A DNA stretch of 64,000 nucleotides from an uncultured Clostridia bacterium (GTDB taxonomy: Bacteria; Bacillota; Clostridia; Christensenellales; CAG-138). Below the pieces are notes generated by a model. The model did no database searches and had not been told where the DNA came from. It saw only the letters and a list, made by a program, of their open reading frames with translations. The stretch's first letter is position 1. Each line of letters starts with the position of its first letter. The stretch covers positions 104,752 to 168,751 of the forward strand of contig CAMVNO010000002.1 in the NCBI GenBank assembly GCA_947168855.1. Direction: 5' to 3'. A program made the position numbers and the translations under genes. Below, one piece after another: positions 16,512 through 24,929 of the stretch.

Positions 16512-17291
16512 ATGACGCACATCCTGTTCGAAAAGAAGGGCAATATCGCGATCGCCCTGATCGACCGCCCGAAGGCGCTGAACGCGCTGAATTCCGAAGT
16601 ATTGAATGACCTGAATACGCTTGTCGACACCGTGAACGCCGATCCGGAGATCCGCGTGCTGATCCTGACCGGCAGCGGCGAAAAATCCTTCGTCGCGGGT
16701 GCGGACATCGGCGAAATGTCGAACCTCACCAAGGAAGAGGGCGAGGCGTTCGGCAAGAAGGGGAACGATGTATTCCGCAGAATCGAAACGCTTCCGATCC
16801 CCGTGATCGCGGCGGTCAACGGCTATGCGCTGGGCGGCGGCTGCGAGCTTGCGATGTCCTGCGATATCCGCATTGCAAGCGACACGGCGGTGTTCGGTCA
16901 GCCCGAAACGGGACTCGGCATTACGCCGGGCTTCGGCGGCACGCAGCGGCTTGCGCGGCTCATCGGACCCGGCATGGCAAAGCAGCTCATCTACTCCGCG
17001 CGGAACATCAAAGCGGACGAGGCTTTGCGCATCGGGCTCGTCAACGCGGTCTATCCCTTGGAGGAGCTCAGACCTGCGGCGGAAAAGCTCGCCGAAACGA
17101 TCGCGAAGAACGCGCCGATCGCGGTGCGCGCCTGTAAGCAGGCGATCAACGAGGGGCTCGAAAAGCCGATGGACGAAGCGATCGTGCTCGAAGAAAAGCT
17201 GTTCGGCAGCTGCTTTGAGACCGCGGACCAGAAGGAGGGCATGGGCGCGTTTTTGGAGAAGCGCAGGCACGAGCCCTATCAGAACCGGTAA
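16512..17291 (+). CDS. crt: Enoyl-CoA hydratase / crotonase
   Basis: 259 residues. Interconverts crotonyl-CoA and 3-hydroxybutyryl-CoA. Both catalytic glutamates are visible: GGGCELAMSCD and FGQPETGLGITPGFGGTQRL. The oxyanion-hole segment FVAGADIGEM is also intact. The ATG follows CGGAGG. First gene of the operon crt-hbd-bcd-etfB-etfA, which makes butyryl-CoA. A thiolase is not in this window. Confidence 0.92.
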   Translation: MTHILFEKKGNIAIALIDRPKALNALNSEVLNDLNTLVDTVNADPEIRVLILTGSGEKSFVAGADIGEMSNLTKEEGEAFGKKGNDVFRRIETLPIPVIAAVNGYALGGGCELAMSCDIRIASDTAVFGQPETGLGITPGFGGTQRLARLIGPGMAKQLIYSARNIKADEALRIGLVNAVYPLEELRPAAEKLAETIAKNAPIAVRACKQAINEGLEKPMDEAIVLEEKLFGSCFETADQKEGMGAFLEKRRHEPYQNR

Positions 17292-17346
17292 ATACGGACA
17301 GACGTCCGGACCACCTATACAAAAATCAATTCAGGAGGAAACAAAC

Positions 17347-18183
17347 ATGAAGGTTGCTATTTTCGGCGCAGGAACCATGGGAAGCGGCATTGCACAGGTC
17401 TTTGCGGCAAACGGACACACGGCGCTTCTGTACGCGACGAGCGTGGAGAGCGCGCAGCGGCATAAGGACAAGCTCGCGGGCTCCCTCAATAAGCGCGTTG
17501 CGAAGGGCAAGATGACGCAGGAAGCGGCGGACGATCTTTTAAGCCGCATCGTCGTGGACGAAGTCGCGGCGGCTGCGGATGCGGATCTCGTGATCGAGTG
17601 CGTGGCGGAGAACATGGCGGTCAAGAAGGAGCTTCTTGCGCGTCTCGACACGCTCTGCAAGGAAGACGCGGTCTTTGCGACCAACACGTCCTCCCTGTCG
17701 ATCACCGAAATGGCGAAGGGACTCATGCACCCGATGGTGGGTCTGCACTTCTTCAACCCGGTTCCGGTCATGAAGCTCGTCGAAGTCATCGCAGGCGCGA
17801 ACACGCCGACCGAGCTCGTCGAATGGGCAAAGAACCTCTGCGTTGAGATCGGCAAGACGCCGGTCGTCGTCAACGAGGCGCCGGGCTTCGTGGTCAACAA
17901 GATCCTGATCCCGTACTGCAACGAGGGCGTCTGCGTGCTGCAGGAAGGCGTTGCGAGCGCGGAGGACATCGACATCGCAATGCAGCTGGGCTGCAATCAT
18001 CCGATGGGACCGCTGCACCTGGGCGACCTCATTGGCTGGGACGTCGTGCTGAACATCATGGACGTGCTCTACAACGAAACGCATGATTCTAAGTACCGCG
18101 CAAACGTGCTGATCCGGAAGATGGTCCGCGCGGGCAAGCTCGGCATCAAGACCGGCGAAGGCTTCTTCAAGTACACGAAGTAA
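17347..18183 (+). CDS. hbd: 3-hydroxybutyryl-CoA dehydrogenase
   Basis: 278 residues, the usual length. The N-terminal Rossmann motif is GAGTMGSGIAQVFA. The catalytic His is in GLHFFNPVPVMKLVE, and the C-terminal helical domain has NHPMGPLHLGDLIGWD. It reduces acetoacetyl-CoA to (S)-3-hydroxybutyryl-CoA with NAD(P)H. CAGGAGG lies 6 bases before the ATG at 17347. The gene sits 55 bases after crt. Confidence 0.93.
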   Translation: MKVAIFGAGTMGSGIAQVFAANGHTALLYATSVESAQRHKDKLAGSLNKRVAKGKMTQEAADDLLSRIVVDEVAAAADADLVIECVAENMAVKKELLARLDTLCKEDAVFATNTSSLSITEMAKGLMHPMVGLHFFNPVPVMKLVEVIAGANTPTELVEWAKNLCVEIGKTPVVVNEAPGFVVNKILIPYCNEGVCVLQEGVASAEDIDIAMQLGCNHPMGPLHLGDLIGWDVVLNIMDVLYNETHDSKYRANVLIRKMVRAGKLGIKTGEGFFKYTK

Positions 18184-18202
18184 ACATAAAGGAGAAATCA
18201 GA

Positions 18203-19345
18203 ATGGATTTTCGTCTGACGAAGGAACAGCTGCTGGTTCGCAAGATGGTTCGCGAATTCGCAGAAAACGAAGTGAAGCCGATCGCTTCCGAGATCGACGA
18301 GGAAGAGCGCTTCCCGGCGGAGACCGTCGAAAAGATGGCGAAGCTCGGCATGATGGGCATCTACTTCCCGAAGCAGTACGGCGGCGCGGGCGGCGACGTC
18401 TTGAGCTACGCGATCACGGTCGAGGAGCTCGCGAAGGTCTGCGGCACCACCGCGGTCATCGTCTCCGCGCACACATCCCTGTGCTGTGCGCCGATCTTTG
18501 AGCACGGCACCGAGGAACAAAAGATGAAATACCTGCCCGACCTTCTTTCCGGCAGAAAGCTCGGCGCATTCGGTCTCACCGAGCCGAACGCCGGCACCGA
18601 CGCGTCCGGTCAGCAGACGACCGCGGTGCTCGACGGCGATCATTACGTGCTGAACGGTTCGAAGTGCTTCATCACCAACGGCAGCGTTGCGGACGTGTTC
18701 GTGGTGTTCGCAATGACCGATCCGAAGATGGGCAACCGCGGCATCTCCGCGTTCATCGTGGAAAAGGGCTTCAAGGGCTTCTCGCAGGGCAAGCATGAAA
18801 AGAAGATGGGCATCCGCGGCAGTTCCACCTGCGACCTCATTTTCGAGGACTGCATCGTTCCGAAGGAGAACCTCCTGGGCAAGGAAGGCGCGGGCTTCAA
18901 GATCGCCATGCAGACGCTGGACGGCGGCCGTATCGGCATTGCGGCGCAGGCGCTGGGCATCGGCGAAGGCGCGATCAACGAGGCGATCAAGTACACGAGC
19001 GAGCGCGTACAGTTCAAAAAGCGCATCAGCGCGTTCCAGAACACGCAGTTCCAGCTTGCCGACATGCACACCCGCATGCAGGCGGCACAGTTCCTTGTAT
19101 ACAACGCCGCGCTGAAGAAGCAGGCGCACGAGCGCTGCAGCATGGAAGCCGCGATGGCAAAGCTGTTCGCCGCGGAAGCCGCGTCCGACGTGACGCGCCG
19201 CGCGGTCCAGCTGTTCGGCGGCTACGGCTACACCCGTGAATATCCCGTGGAGCGCATGATGCGCGACGCGAAGATCACCGAGATCTACGAGGGCACGAGC
19301 GAGGTCCAGCGCATGGTCATCGCCGCGAACCTCGGCGTGAAGTAA
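18203..19345 (+). CDS. bcd: Butyryl-CoA dehydrogenase (acyl-CoA dehydrogenase)
   Basis: 380 residues, standard for short-chain acyl-CoA dehydrogenases. The FAD/substrate motif FGLTEPNAGTDASGQQT and the catalytic glutamate in ITEIYEGTSEVQRM are intact. With EtfAB it would reduce crotonyl-CoA to butyryl-CoA, normally coupled in Clostridia to ferredoxin reduction by electron bifurcation. It lies 19 bases after hbd and 17 before etfB. Confidence 0.92.
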   Translation: MDFRLTKEQLLVRKMVREFAENEVKPIASEIDEEERFPAETVEKMAKLGMMGIYFPKQYGGAGGDVLSYAITVEELAKVCGTTAVIVSAHTSLCCAPIFEHGTEEQKMKYLPDLLSGRKLGAFGLTEPNAGTDASGQQTTAVLDGDHYVLNGSKCFITNGSVADVFVVFAMTDPKMGNRGISAFIVEKGFKGFSQGKHEKKMGIRGSSTCDLIFEDCIVPKENLLGKEGAGFKIAMQTLDGGRIGIAAQALGIGEGAINEAIKYTSERVQFKKRISAFQNTQFQLADMHTRMQAAQFLVYNAALKKQAHERCSMEAAMAKLFAAEAASDVTRRAVQLFGGYGYTREYPVERMMRDAKITEIYEGTSEVQRMVIAANLGVK

Positions 19346-19362
19346 GAAGGAGGGCAGAGAAC

Positions 19363-20163
19363 ATGAAGATTTTTGTTACCGTAAAGCAGGTTCCCGATAC
19401 CTCCGGAACGGTCGCCGTCAATCCGGACGGCACGCTGGACCGCGCGTCCATGCAGACCATCATCAATCCCGACGATATGAACGCGGTCGAAGCCGCGCTG
19501 ACTTTGAAGGACGAGCTCGGCTGTAAGGTCGTGGCGTTCACGATGGGACCGCCGCCCGCAGAGGGCATGCTCCGCGAGCTCATGGCAATGGGCGTGGACG
19601 AGGGCGTTCTCATCACCGCGCGTGAGTTCGGTGGCTCCGACACCTACGCGACGAGCCAGATCATCGCGGCGGCGATCGACACCTACGGCGTCGAGCCCGA
19701 GGACATCATCCTTGCCGGACGTCAGGCGATCGACGGCGACACCGCGCAGGTCGGTCCGCAGATCGCGGAGAAGCTGCATCTGCCGCAGGTCACCTATGCG
19801 GGCGAGATCCGAAAGGACGGCGACGTGCTGACCGTAAAACGCATCCTGGAGGACGGCTACATGACGGTCAAGGTCCACACGCCCTGCATGATCACCTGCA
19901 TCAAGGAGCTCAACAAGCCGCGCTACATGAACATCGGCGGCATCTTCGAGTGCTACGAAAAGCAGGTCGTCACCATGACGTACGACACGCTGAAGGATCA
20001 TCCGCTGATCGACAAGAGCACGATCGGACTTCTGGGTTCCCCGACGAACATCCTGACGTCATTCACACCGCCGCAAAAGGGCGCGGGCATCATGCTTCCG
20101 GGCGACGGAAAGGAAACGACCGACAAGCTCGCGGGTATCCTTGCCGCGAAGCACATCATCTGA
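19363..20163 (+). CDS. etfB: Electron transfer flavoprotein beta subunit
   Basis: 266 residues. The start MKIFVTVKQVPDTSG and the AAIDTYGVEPEDIILAGRQAIDGDTAQVGPQ block are the ETF-beta signatures for nucleotide/FAD binding. In Bcd-linked ETFs this subunit holds the bifurcating FAD and binds NADH. The neighbour bcd supports the bifurcating type. GAAGGAGGG precedes the ATG. Confidence 0.93.
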   Translation: MKIFVTVKQVPDTSGTVAVNPDGTLDRASMQTIINPDDMNAVEAALTLKDELGCKVVAFTMGPPPAEGMLRELMAMGVDEGVLITAREFGGSDTYATSQIIAAAIDTYGVEPEDIILAGRQAIDGDTAQVGPQIAEKLHLPQVTYAGEIRKDGDVLTVKRILEDGYMTVKVHTPCMITCIKELNKPRYMNIGGIFECYEKQVVTMTYDTLKDHPLIDKSTIGLLGSPTNILTSFTPPQKGAGIMLPGDGKETTDKLAGILAAKHII

Positions 20164-20181
20164 GGAAGGGGGAACGGTATT

Positions 20182-21300
20182 ATGTTTAACAGCAGCGAAA
20201 TCGAAGCCTTCAAGAACGTCTGGGTCTTCTGCGAACAGCGCAATGGAGAAATGATGCCGACCACCTTCGAGCTGATCAGCGAGGGCAGAAAGCTTGCCGA
20301 CGAGCTCGGCGTGGAGCTTTGCGGCATCCTGCTCGGAGAAAACGTCGACGGCATTGCAAAGGAACTCGGCACCTACGGCGCGGACAAGGTTTATGTTTAC
20401 AATAGCCCGCTTCTCGCGACGTTCACGACCGACGCGTACACCAAGATCATCGTCGACGCGGTCGAGGAATTCAAGCCGGAGATCCTGCTCTTCGGCGCAT
20501 CCACGATCGGTCGCGCTCTCGCGCCGCGCTGCGCGGCAAGACTGCACACCGGTCTCTGTGCGGACTGCACGCATCTCGACATCGACCTCAATAACTATCA
20601 GCAGTTCCTTCGCAAAGCTTCCACGCTTCCCGAGGACCGCATCGAGCGCACGAAGAGCGTCCGGCTTGCGGGCGCGGATCACTCCGTCGCGCGCGACCTT
20701 AAGATGACCCGTCCGGCGTTCGGCGGGCACCTGATGGCGTCCATCATCTGCCCGCGCTTCCGTCCCGCAATGGCGACGGTGCGCCCCGGCGTTATGAAGA
20801 AGCGCGAGAACCCGCGCAAGGTCGAACTCGTTCATCCCGCGTTTGACCTGAAGCCCGAGGACATCAAGACCGAGGTCGTCGAGGTTGTCAAGGCGGCAAA
20901 GAAGCTCGTCGATCTGATCGGCGCGGACTACATCGTGTCCGTCGGTCGCGGTATCAGTAAGGACGTCGAAAAGGGTCTTGCCCTTGCCGAGGAGCTTGCA
21001 AACGAGCTCGGCGGCGTGGTCGGCGCCTCCCGTGCCTGCGTCGACGCGGGTTGGATCGGCGCGGATCATCAGGTCGGGCAGACCGGCAAGACGGTCCACC
21101 CGAAGGTGTACGTCGCGCTCGGCATCTCCGGCGCGATCCAGCACAAGGCGGGCATGCAGGAATCCGAATGCATCATCGCGGTCAACAAGAACGAGACCGC
21201 CCCGATCTTCGAGTGTGCGGACTACGGCATCGTGGGCGACCTCTTCAAGGTCGTGCCCGAGCTGATCGAATCCATCCGCGCAGCCAAAGCGGCAAAATAA
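20182..21300 (+). CDS. etfA: Electron transfer flavoprotein alpha subunit
   Basis: 372 residues. The N-terminal half is ETF-like. The C-terminal FAD domain has SVGRGISKD, GASRACVDAGWIGADHQVGQTG and ALGISGAIQHKAGMQESE, the last being the classic ETF-alpha signature. Last gene of the butyrate operon, followed by a hairpin terminator. AGGAAGGGGG precedes the ATG. Confidence 0.93.
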   Translation: MFNSSEIEAFKNVWVFCEQRNGEMMPTTFELISEGRKLADELGVELCGILLGENVDGIAKELGTYGADKVYVYNSPLLATFTTDAYTKIIVDAVEEFKPEILLFGASTIGRALAPRCAARLHTGLCADCTHLDIDLNNYQQFLRKASTLPEDRIERTKSVRLAGADHSVARDLKMTRPAFGGHLMASIICPRFRPAMATVRPGVMKKRENPRKVELVHPAFDLKPEDIKTEVVEVVKAAKKLVDLIGADYIVSVGRGISKDVEKGLALAEELANELGGVVGASRACVDAGWIGADHQVGQTGKTVHPKVYVALGISGAIQHKAGMQESECIIAVNKNETAPIFECADYGIVGDLFKVVPELIESIRAAKAAK

Positions 21301-21310
21301 GAAACGATAT

Positions 21311-21343
21311 ACGTCCCGGGGGCAAACCTCGGGACGTGTTTTA
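21311..21343 (+). terminator. Terminator of the butyrate operon
   Basis: ACGTCCCG and CGGGACGT form an 8-bp stem followed by GTTTTACTC, 10 bases after etfA. Confidence 0.75.
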
Positions 21344-21375
21344 CTCATCTTCATAATAACGGAGTGTGCAGCAAC

Positions 21376-22380
21376 ATGGGAGATACTATCGCAAACAAAG
21401 AAGAAAAGCGAGTTTGGGGCATTCATTGCAGGGATGACGGTCTATTCCGTAAGGAAAACATCATTGCAATCGGATGGAAGGAGATAGGCGATCTAAGCGT
21501 TCTCGGCGCAGATCGTGAAGCATTCAAAAAACGGTATGCAGAAGTATATGCCGATGCAAGTAAGGGCAATATCGCAAACGGCGCGGGGATGCTGTATCGC
21601 TTTTGCCATGAAGCGCAAATCGGTGATTATGTCGTCTATCCTTCCAAAAATGATCGACAAGTGAATTTCGGTGTCATAGAGAGCGAGTATCATTACGATG
21701 GCTCACAGCCGGAATATGTACAGACGCATAAGGTCAAATGGCTGAAACAACTGCCGCGCACCTGCTTTTCCCAAGGGGCACTGTATGAAATCGGCTCGGC
21801 GCTTTCCTTCTTCATGGTGAAAAATTATGCGGATGAGTATCTTGCTGCACTTAACAAGGGGTTCAAGAAAGCCGATATAGTTGATGTTGAAGAAGTTGAA
21901 GTAACAGCGGAAGCTATTATAGAAAACACAAAAGACTTTATACTGAAAGAGCTTAGCCGACAGCTGAAAGGTTACGATCTTGAGGAGTTTGTTGCCGATC
22001 TCTTGCGGGCTATGGGGTATCGCACAACCGTGTCGCCGCACGGGGGAGACAGCGGGATCGACATTACGGCTTATAAAGATGAATTACCGCCGCGGATTCT
22101 TGTACAGGTCAAGAGTCAGGATGGAGACATCAAAGAAACAACGATTCAATCCCTGAAAGGCGCCATGCGCGAAGGGGATTACGGCTTGTTTGTCACGCTT
22201 TCGGACTATACGAAGAATGCAAAAGCATATCTTCAAAATACACCAATCATCCGGGGGATCAACGGAACGGAATTGGTGGACCTGGTGATCAAGTATTACA
22301 AAGATTTGAGCGAAAAGTATAAGCGGATCATTCCGCTGCAGATGGTGTATATTCCGGTTTCAAAAGGTTTATTTGAATAA
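21376..22380 (+). CDS. Mrr-like restriction endonuclease with N-terminal PUA/EVE-like region
   Basis: 334 residues. The C-terminal half (about residues 195-310) has the Mrr_cat PD-(D/E)xK nuclease core: AMGYRTTVSPHGGDSGIDIT, then RILVQVKSQ, giving the D...QxK active site. The N-terminal 140 residues (WGIHCRDDGLF..., IGDYVVYPSKNDRQVNFGVI) resemble modified-base-reading EVE/PUA-type modules by pattern only. A type IV, modification-dependent restriction role is therefore likely. GGAG lies 11 bases before ATG 21376; an in-frame GTG at 21364 overlaps that site. Codon use is visibly more A+T-rich than its neighbours, suggesting acquisition. No methylase is nearby. Confidence 0.78.
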   Translation: MGDTIANKEEKRVWGIHCRDDGLFRKENIIAIGWKEIGDLSVLGADREAFKKRYAEVYADASKGNIANGAGMLYRFCHEAQIGDYVVYPSKNDRQVNFGVIESEYHYDGSQPEYVQTHKVKWLKQLPRTCFSQGALYEIGSALSFFMVKNYADEYLAALNKGFKKADIVDVEEVEVTAEAIIENTKDFILKELSRQLKGYDLEEFVADLLRAMGYRTTVSPHGGDSGIDITAYKDELPPRILVQVKSQDGDIKETTIQSLKGAMREGDYGLFVTLSDYTKNAKAYLQNTPIIRGINGTELVDLVIKYYKDLSEKYKRIIPLQMVYIPVSKGLFE

Positions 22381-22408
22381 ACGCAGAATGACCGATTTTT
22401 TTCGGTAG

Positions 22409-22433
22409 GGACGGGCATTGCCCGTCCGTTTTT
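22409..22433 (+). terminator. Terminator after the Mrr-like gene
   Basis: GGACGGGC, ATT, GCCCGTCC and then GTTTTT: a perfect 8-bp stem with a T run. Confidence 0.88.
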
Positions 22434-22599
22434 GATCCGCAAAAAGCTGGCGCTTTTCTGCGAGTACTCCTCATCCGCCTTCGCTGACGCTTCGGCACCT
22501 TCCCCACATCAGGGGGAAGGCTTTTGGATCGCGTAAGCAAAGGCTTCGCCCCCTCGAAGAGGTCGGAGAAGCTGTCAACGCAGTTGACTGATGAGGGGG
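22434..22599. repeat. Dispersed palindromic intergenic repeat, copy B
   Basis: Same architecture as the copy at 15195-15340: an opening hairpin (CCGCAAAAAGC/GCTTTTCTGCG), then CCTCATCCGCCT, GGCACCTTCC, GGGGAAGGC, GGAGAAGCTGT and ACTGATGAGG. It is about 20 bases longer. It lies between the convergent Mrr-like and CoA-transferase genes. Confidence 0.75.
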
Positions 22600-22692
22600 A
22601 TGAATTGCGCTGCGCGCATGAATTGTCCTTCGGACATGAATTGCGGCAAAGCCGCATGAATTGGCTGCGCCAAGAATTGCTCCTTCGGAGCA
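22600..22692. repeat. Array of five mini-hairpins separated by TGAAT spacers
   Basis: Five short hairpins start at 22606, 22624, 22642, 22661 and 22678, a spacing of 17-19 bases. The stems are TGCGC/GCGCA, TGTCC/GGACA, TGCGGC/GCCGCA, TTGGC/GCCAA and TGCTCC/GGAGCA, each with a 3-base loop. Stem sequences differ but pairing is kept, while the TGAAT or AGAAT spacer is nearly constant. It abuts the dispersed repeat on one side and a terminator on the other. Confidence 0.8.
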
Positions 22693-22693
22693 T

Positions 22694-22725
22694 GAAAAAG
22701 CCCAACCGTGCGGTCGGGCTTTTGC
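22694..22725 (-). terminator. Terminator of the lysine/CoA-transferase operon
   Basis: On the minus strand AAAAGCCC-G-ACCG and CGGT-T-GGGCTTTT pair with one mismatch and end in TTTTT, 12 bases after the last gene. The symmetry allows function in both directions. Confidence 0.8.
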
Positions 22726-22736
22726 GATGCTGTTGA

Positions 22737-23405
22737 TCAGTCGATCATGGACTTCAGGTTCTCCGCAACCGTGATCGGGGCGGCGGTGGCTGCCTTGACC
22801 TGGTCGACGGTGAATTCCGGGTTGATCTCGGTCATCAGAAGTCCGTTTTCGGTGACTTCGAGGACGCACATCTCGGTGATGATCTTCTTCACACAATGCG
22901 AAGCGGTGAGCGGGAGACGGCACTTTTCGAGGATCTTCGGATTGCCCTTCGCGGTGTGCTCCATGCAGACGATGCAGTTGCGTGCGCCGACGCACAGGTC
23001 CATTGCGCCGCCCATGCCGGGCATACGCTTGCCGGGGATGATCCAGTTTGCGAGGTTGCCCTCCTGGTCAACTTCGAGCGCGCCGAGGAAGCAAGCGTCG
23101 ACGTGCCCGCCGCGGATCAGACCGAAGTTCGTTGCGGAATCGATGAAGCCGCCGCCGAACGCCACGGATGCGACGTTGCCGCCCGCGTCCACGACATGGT
23201 ACGGATCGTAGTTCGCGTCTTCGGGCTTCGGGGTCGCACCTGCGCCGACGATGCCGAGCTCGGCATGGATGACGAGGTCAACGCCCTCGGGAAGGAAGCC
23301 GGGGATCATGGTGGGAAGGCCGATGCCGAGGTTGACGACGTCGCCGTCCTTCAGTTCTTTCGCGCAGCGCTTTGCGATGAAAGCTTTGATTTCGTTCTTA
23401 TCCAT
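22737..23405 (-). CDS. Butyryl-CoA:acetoacetate CoA-transferase, subunit B (AtoA/CtfB type)
   Basis: 222 residues. GLPTMIPGFLPEGVDLVIH and AELGIVGAG mark the catalytic beta subunit; the Glu of HAELG aligns with the glutamate that forms the CoA thioester. With subunit A it moves CoA between butyryl-CoA and acetoacetate, the terminal step of lysine fermentation. The ATG at 23405 overlaps the subunit A stop as TAATG, so translation is coupled. A longer frame upstream is inside subunit A and not used. Confidence 0.88.
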   Translation of the reverse strand: MDKNEIKAFIAKRCAKELKDGDVVNLGIGLPTMIPGFLPEGVDLVIHAELGIVGAGATPKPEDANYDPYHVVDAGGNVASVAFGGGFIDSATNFGLIRGGHVDACFLGALEVDQEGNLANWIIPGKRMPGMGGAMDLCVGARNCIVCMEHTAKGNPKILEKCRLPLTASHCVKKIITEMCVLEVTENGLLMTEINPEFTVDQVKAATAAPITVAENLKSMID

Positions 23406-24097
23406 TACTTTCTTTCTCCTTCCACGATGTAGTCCACGCACATGCCGTAGGTGTGGATGTTCTCGGGCTCGATCTCGCCGACGGGAACGAGGTATTCGGT
23501 CTCGGCGATGACGACGTCCGCCGCGGTCGCCATGACCGTGTTGAAGTTGCGCATCGTGCCCTTGTACCAGCAGTTGCCGGCTTCGTCGCACTTATAGGTG
23601 CCGAGGAGCGCAAAGTCCGCATGGATCGGCTTCATCAGAAGGTACGGCTTGCCGTCGATCTCCTGCTTGCCGAGGCAGAGCGGGCTTTCCTCGATCAGCG
23701 TATCGACGCCGACGGGGGTGAGTACGCCGCCCAGTCCCGCGCCGCCCGCGCGGATGCACTCCGCCATGGAGCCCTGCGGGATCAGATTGACTTCCAGGGT
23801 GCCGGCGTTCATCTGTTCGCCGACCTCGGGCGTCATGCCGACGTGCGTTGCGATCACGCGCTTGACCTGGTGGTTGTGGATGAGCTCCGCAATACCGAAG
23901 AACTCTTCACCCATCGGACCGACCGCACGACCCATATCGTTTGCGATCAGCGTGAGGTCCTTCGTGCCGAGCTTTACAAGCTCCTTGACGATGGCGCGCG
24001 CCTGTCCGCAGGCGAGAAAGCCGCCGCACATAACGGTTGCGCCGTCGGGAATCATTTTCGCTGCCTCAGCGGCAGTGATGACAGGTTTCTTTGCCAT
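23405..24097 (-). CDS. Butyryl-CoA:acetoacetate CoA-transferase, subunit A (AtoD/CtfA type)
   Basis: 230 residues. The N-terminal GATVMCGGFLACGQARAIV glycine-rich CoA-binding loop and the C-terminal FNTVMATAADVVIAE are typical of alpha subunits of family I CoA-transferases. GGAGGAACAATC precedes the ATG. It follows kamE by 43 bases and is cotranscribed with the aminomutase genes, which points to the lysine pathway rather than solvent formation. Confidence 0.88.
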   Translation of the reverse strand: MAKKPVITAAEAAKMIPDGATVMCGGFLACGQARAIVKELVKLGTKDLTLIANDMGRAVGPMGEEFFGIAELIHNHQVKRVIATHVGMTPEVGEQMNAGTLEVNLIPQGSMAECIRAGGAGLGGVLTPVGVDTLIEESPLCLGKQEIDGKPYLLMKPIHADFALLGTYKCDEAGNCWYKGTMRNFNTVMATAADVVIAETEYLVPVGEIEPENIHTYGMCVDYIVEGERK

Positions 24098-24140
24098 GAT
24101 TGTTCCTCCTTGTTGATTTCGGTTCTATCTTGGCGGATGA

Positions 24141-24929
24141 TTATTTCATGCCGCGTTTGACCATTTCCGTGACGACGAAGCTTGCAACGTCGTCGCCGTA
24201 CGTGCCTGCGCCGAAGCCCGCGTCGAAGCCCAGCTCCTTTGCAAGCTCGTGCGTGATGCGCGGACCGCCGCAGACCACCACGAACTTGTCGCGCAGACCT
24301 TCCGCTTCGAGAAGCTCAATGAGGTTCGTAAGGTTCTGGATGTGGATATCCTTCTGCGTGACCGTCTGCGAAACCAGAAGCGCGTCCGCGTGGACCTCGA
24401 GCGCCTTTTTGATAAAGTCCTCGTTTGCGACCTGCGAGCCGAGGTTGTACGCCTCGATCATCTCGTAGCGCTCCACGCCGTAGTGCCCGGCGAAGCCCTT
24501 GCGGTTCATGATCGCGTCGATGCCGACCGTGTGCGCGTCGGTGCCGGTAGAGGCGCCGACCATGACGACCTTTCTTCCGATGTGCTCGCGGATGTAGTCG
24601 TTCGTTTCCTCCATGCTCATCACCTCGGATTCGACGGTGATGACGTGGATGTCCTCGTAGTTGACGGTGTGCACGCAGCTGCCGTAGACCACGTAGAACG
24701 TAAACTCCTTGTCGAGCGGCGCGTGATACGTCACGTTCGGCTCGTCAAGCCCCATCTTCTTTGCGATCTGCCGCGCCGCTTCCACGCCGCGTTCGTCGTC
24801 CTTGACCGGCAGAGTAAAGCTCAGCTGCACCTTGCCGTCGTTCATCGTGTCGCCGTACGGCTTCAGCCGTGTGAGGTCGAGCGTGGTGTCGAACTCGATC
24901 TTATGCGTGTTGTATAATCCGCTGCTCAT
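24141..24929 (-). CDS. kamE: Lysine 5,6-aminomutase beta (B12-binding) subunit
   Basis: 262 residues. The cobalamin motif DxHxxG appears as DAHTVG with His at residue 133. The PLP-binding lysine falls at residue 144 (NRKG), the same two positions reported for the Clostridium sticklandii enzyme. It moves the terminal amino group of beta-lysine from C6 to C5 using adenosylcobalamin and PLP. The ATG overlaps the kamD stop by 4 bases (ATGA), so the two subunits are translationally coupled. Confidence 0.95.
   Translation of the reverse strand: MSSGLYNTHKIEFDTTLDLTRLKPYGDTMNDGKVQLSFTLPVKDDERGVEAARQIAKKMGLDEPNVTYHAPLDKEFTFYVVYGSCVHTVNYEDIHVITVESEVMSMEETNDYIREHIGRKVVMVGASTGTDAHTVGIDAIMNRKGFAGHYGVERYEMIEAYNLGSQVANEDFIKKALEVHADALLVSQTVTQKDIHIQNLTNLIELLEAEGLRDKFVVVCGGPRITHELAKELGFDAGFGAGTYGDDVASFVVTEMVKRGMK

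Noticed and set aside
22600..22692. A CRISPR array
   Set aside because: Units are only 17-19 bases with hairpins as the variable part, there are no 28-36 base repeats with spacers, and no cas genes are in the window.
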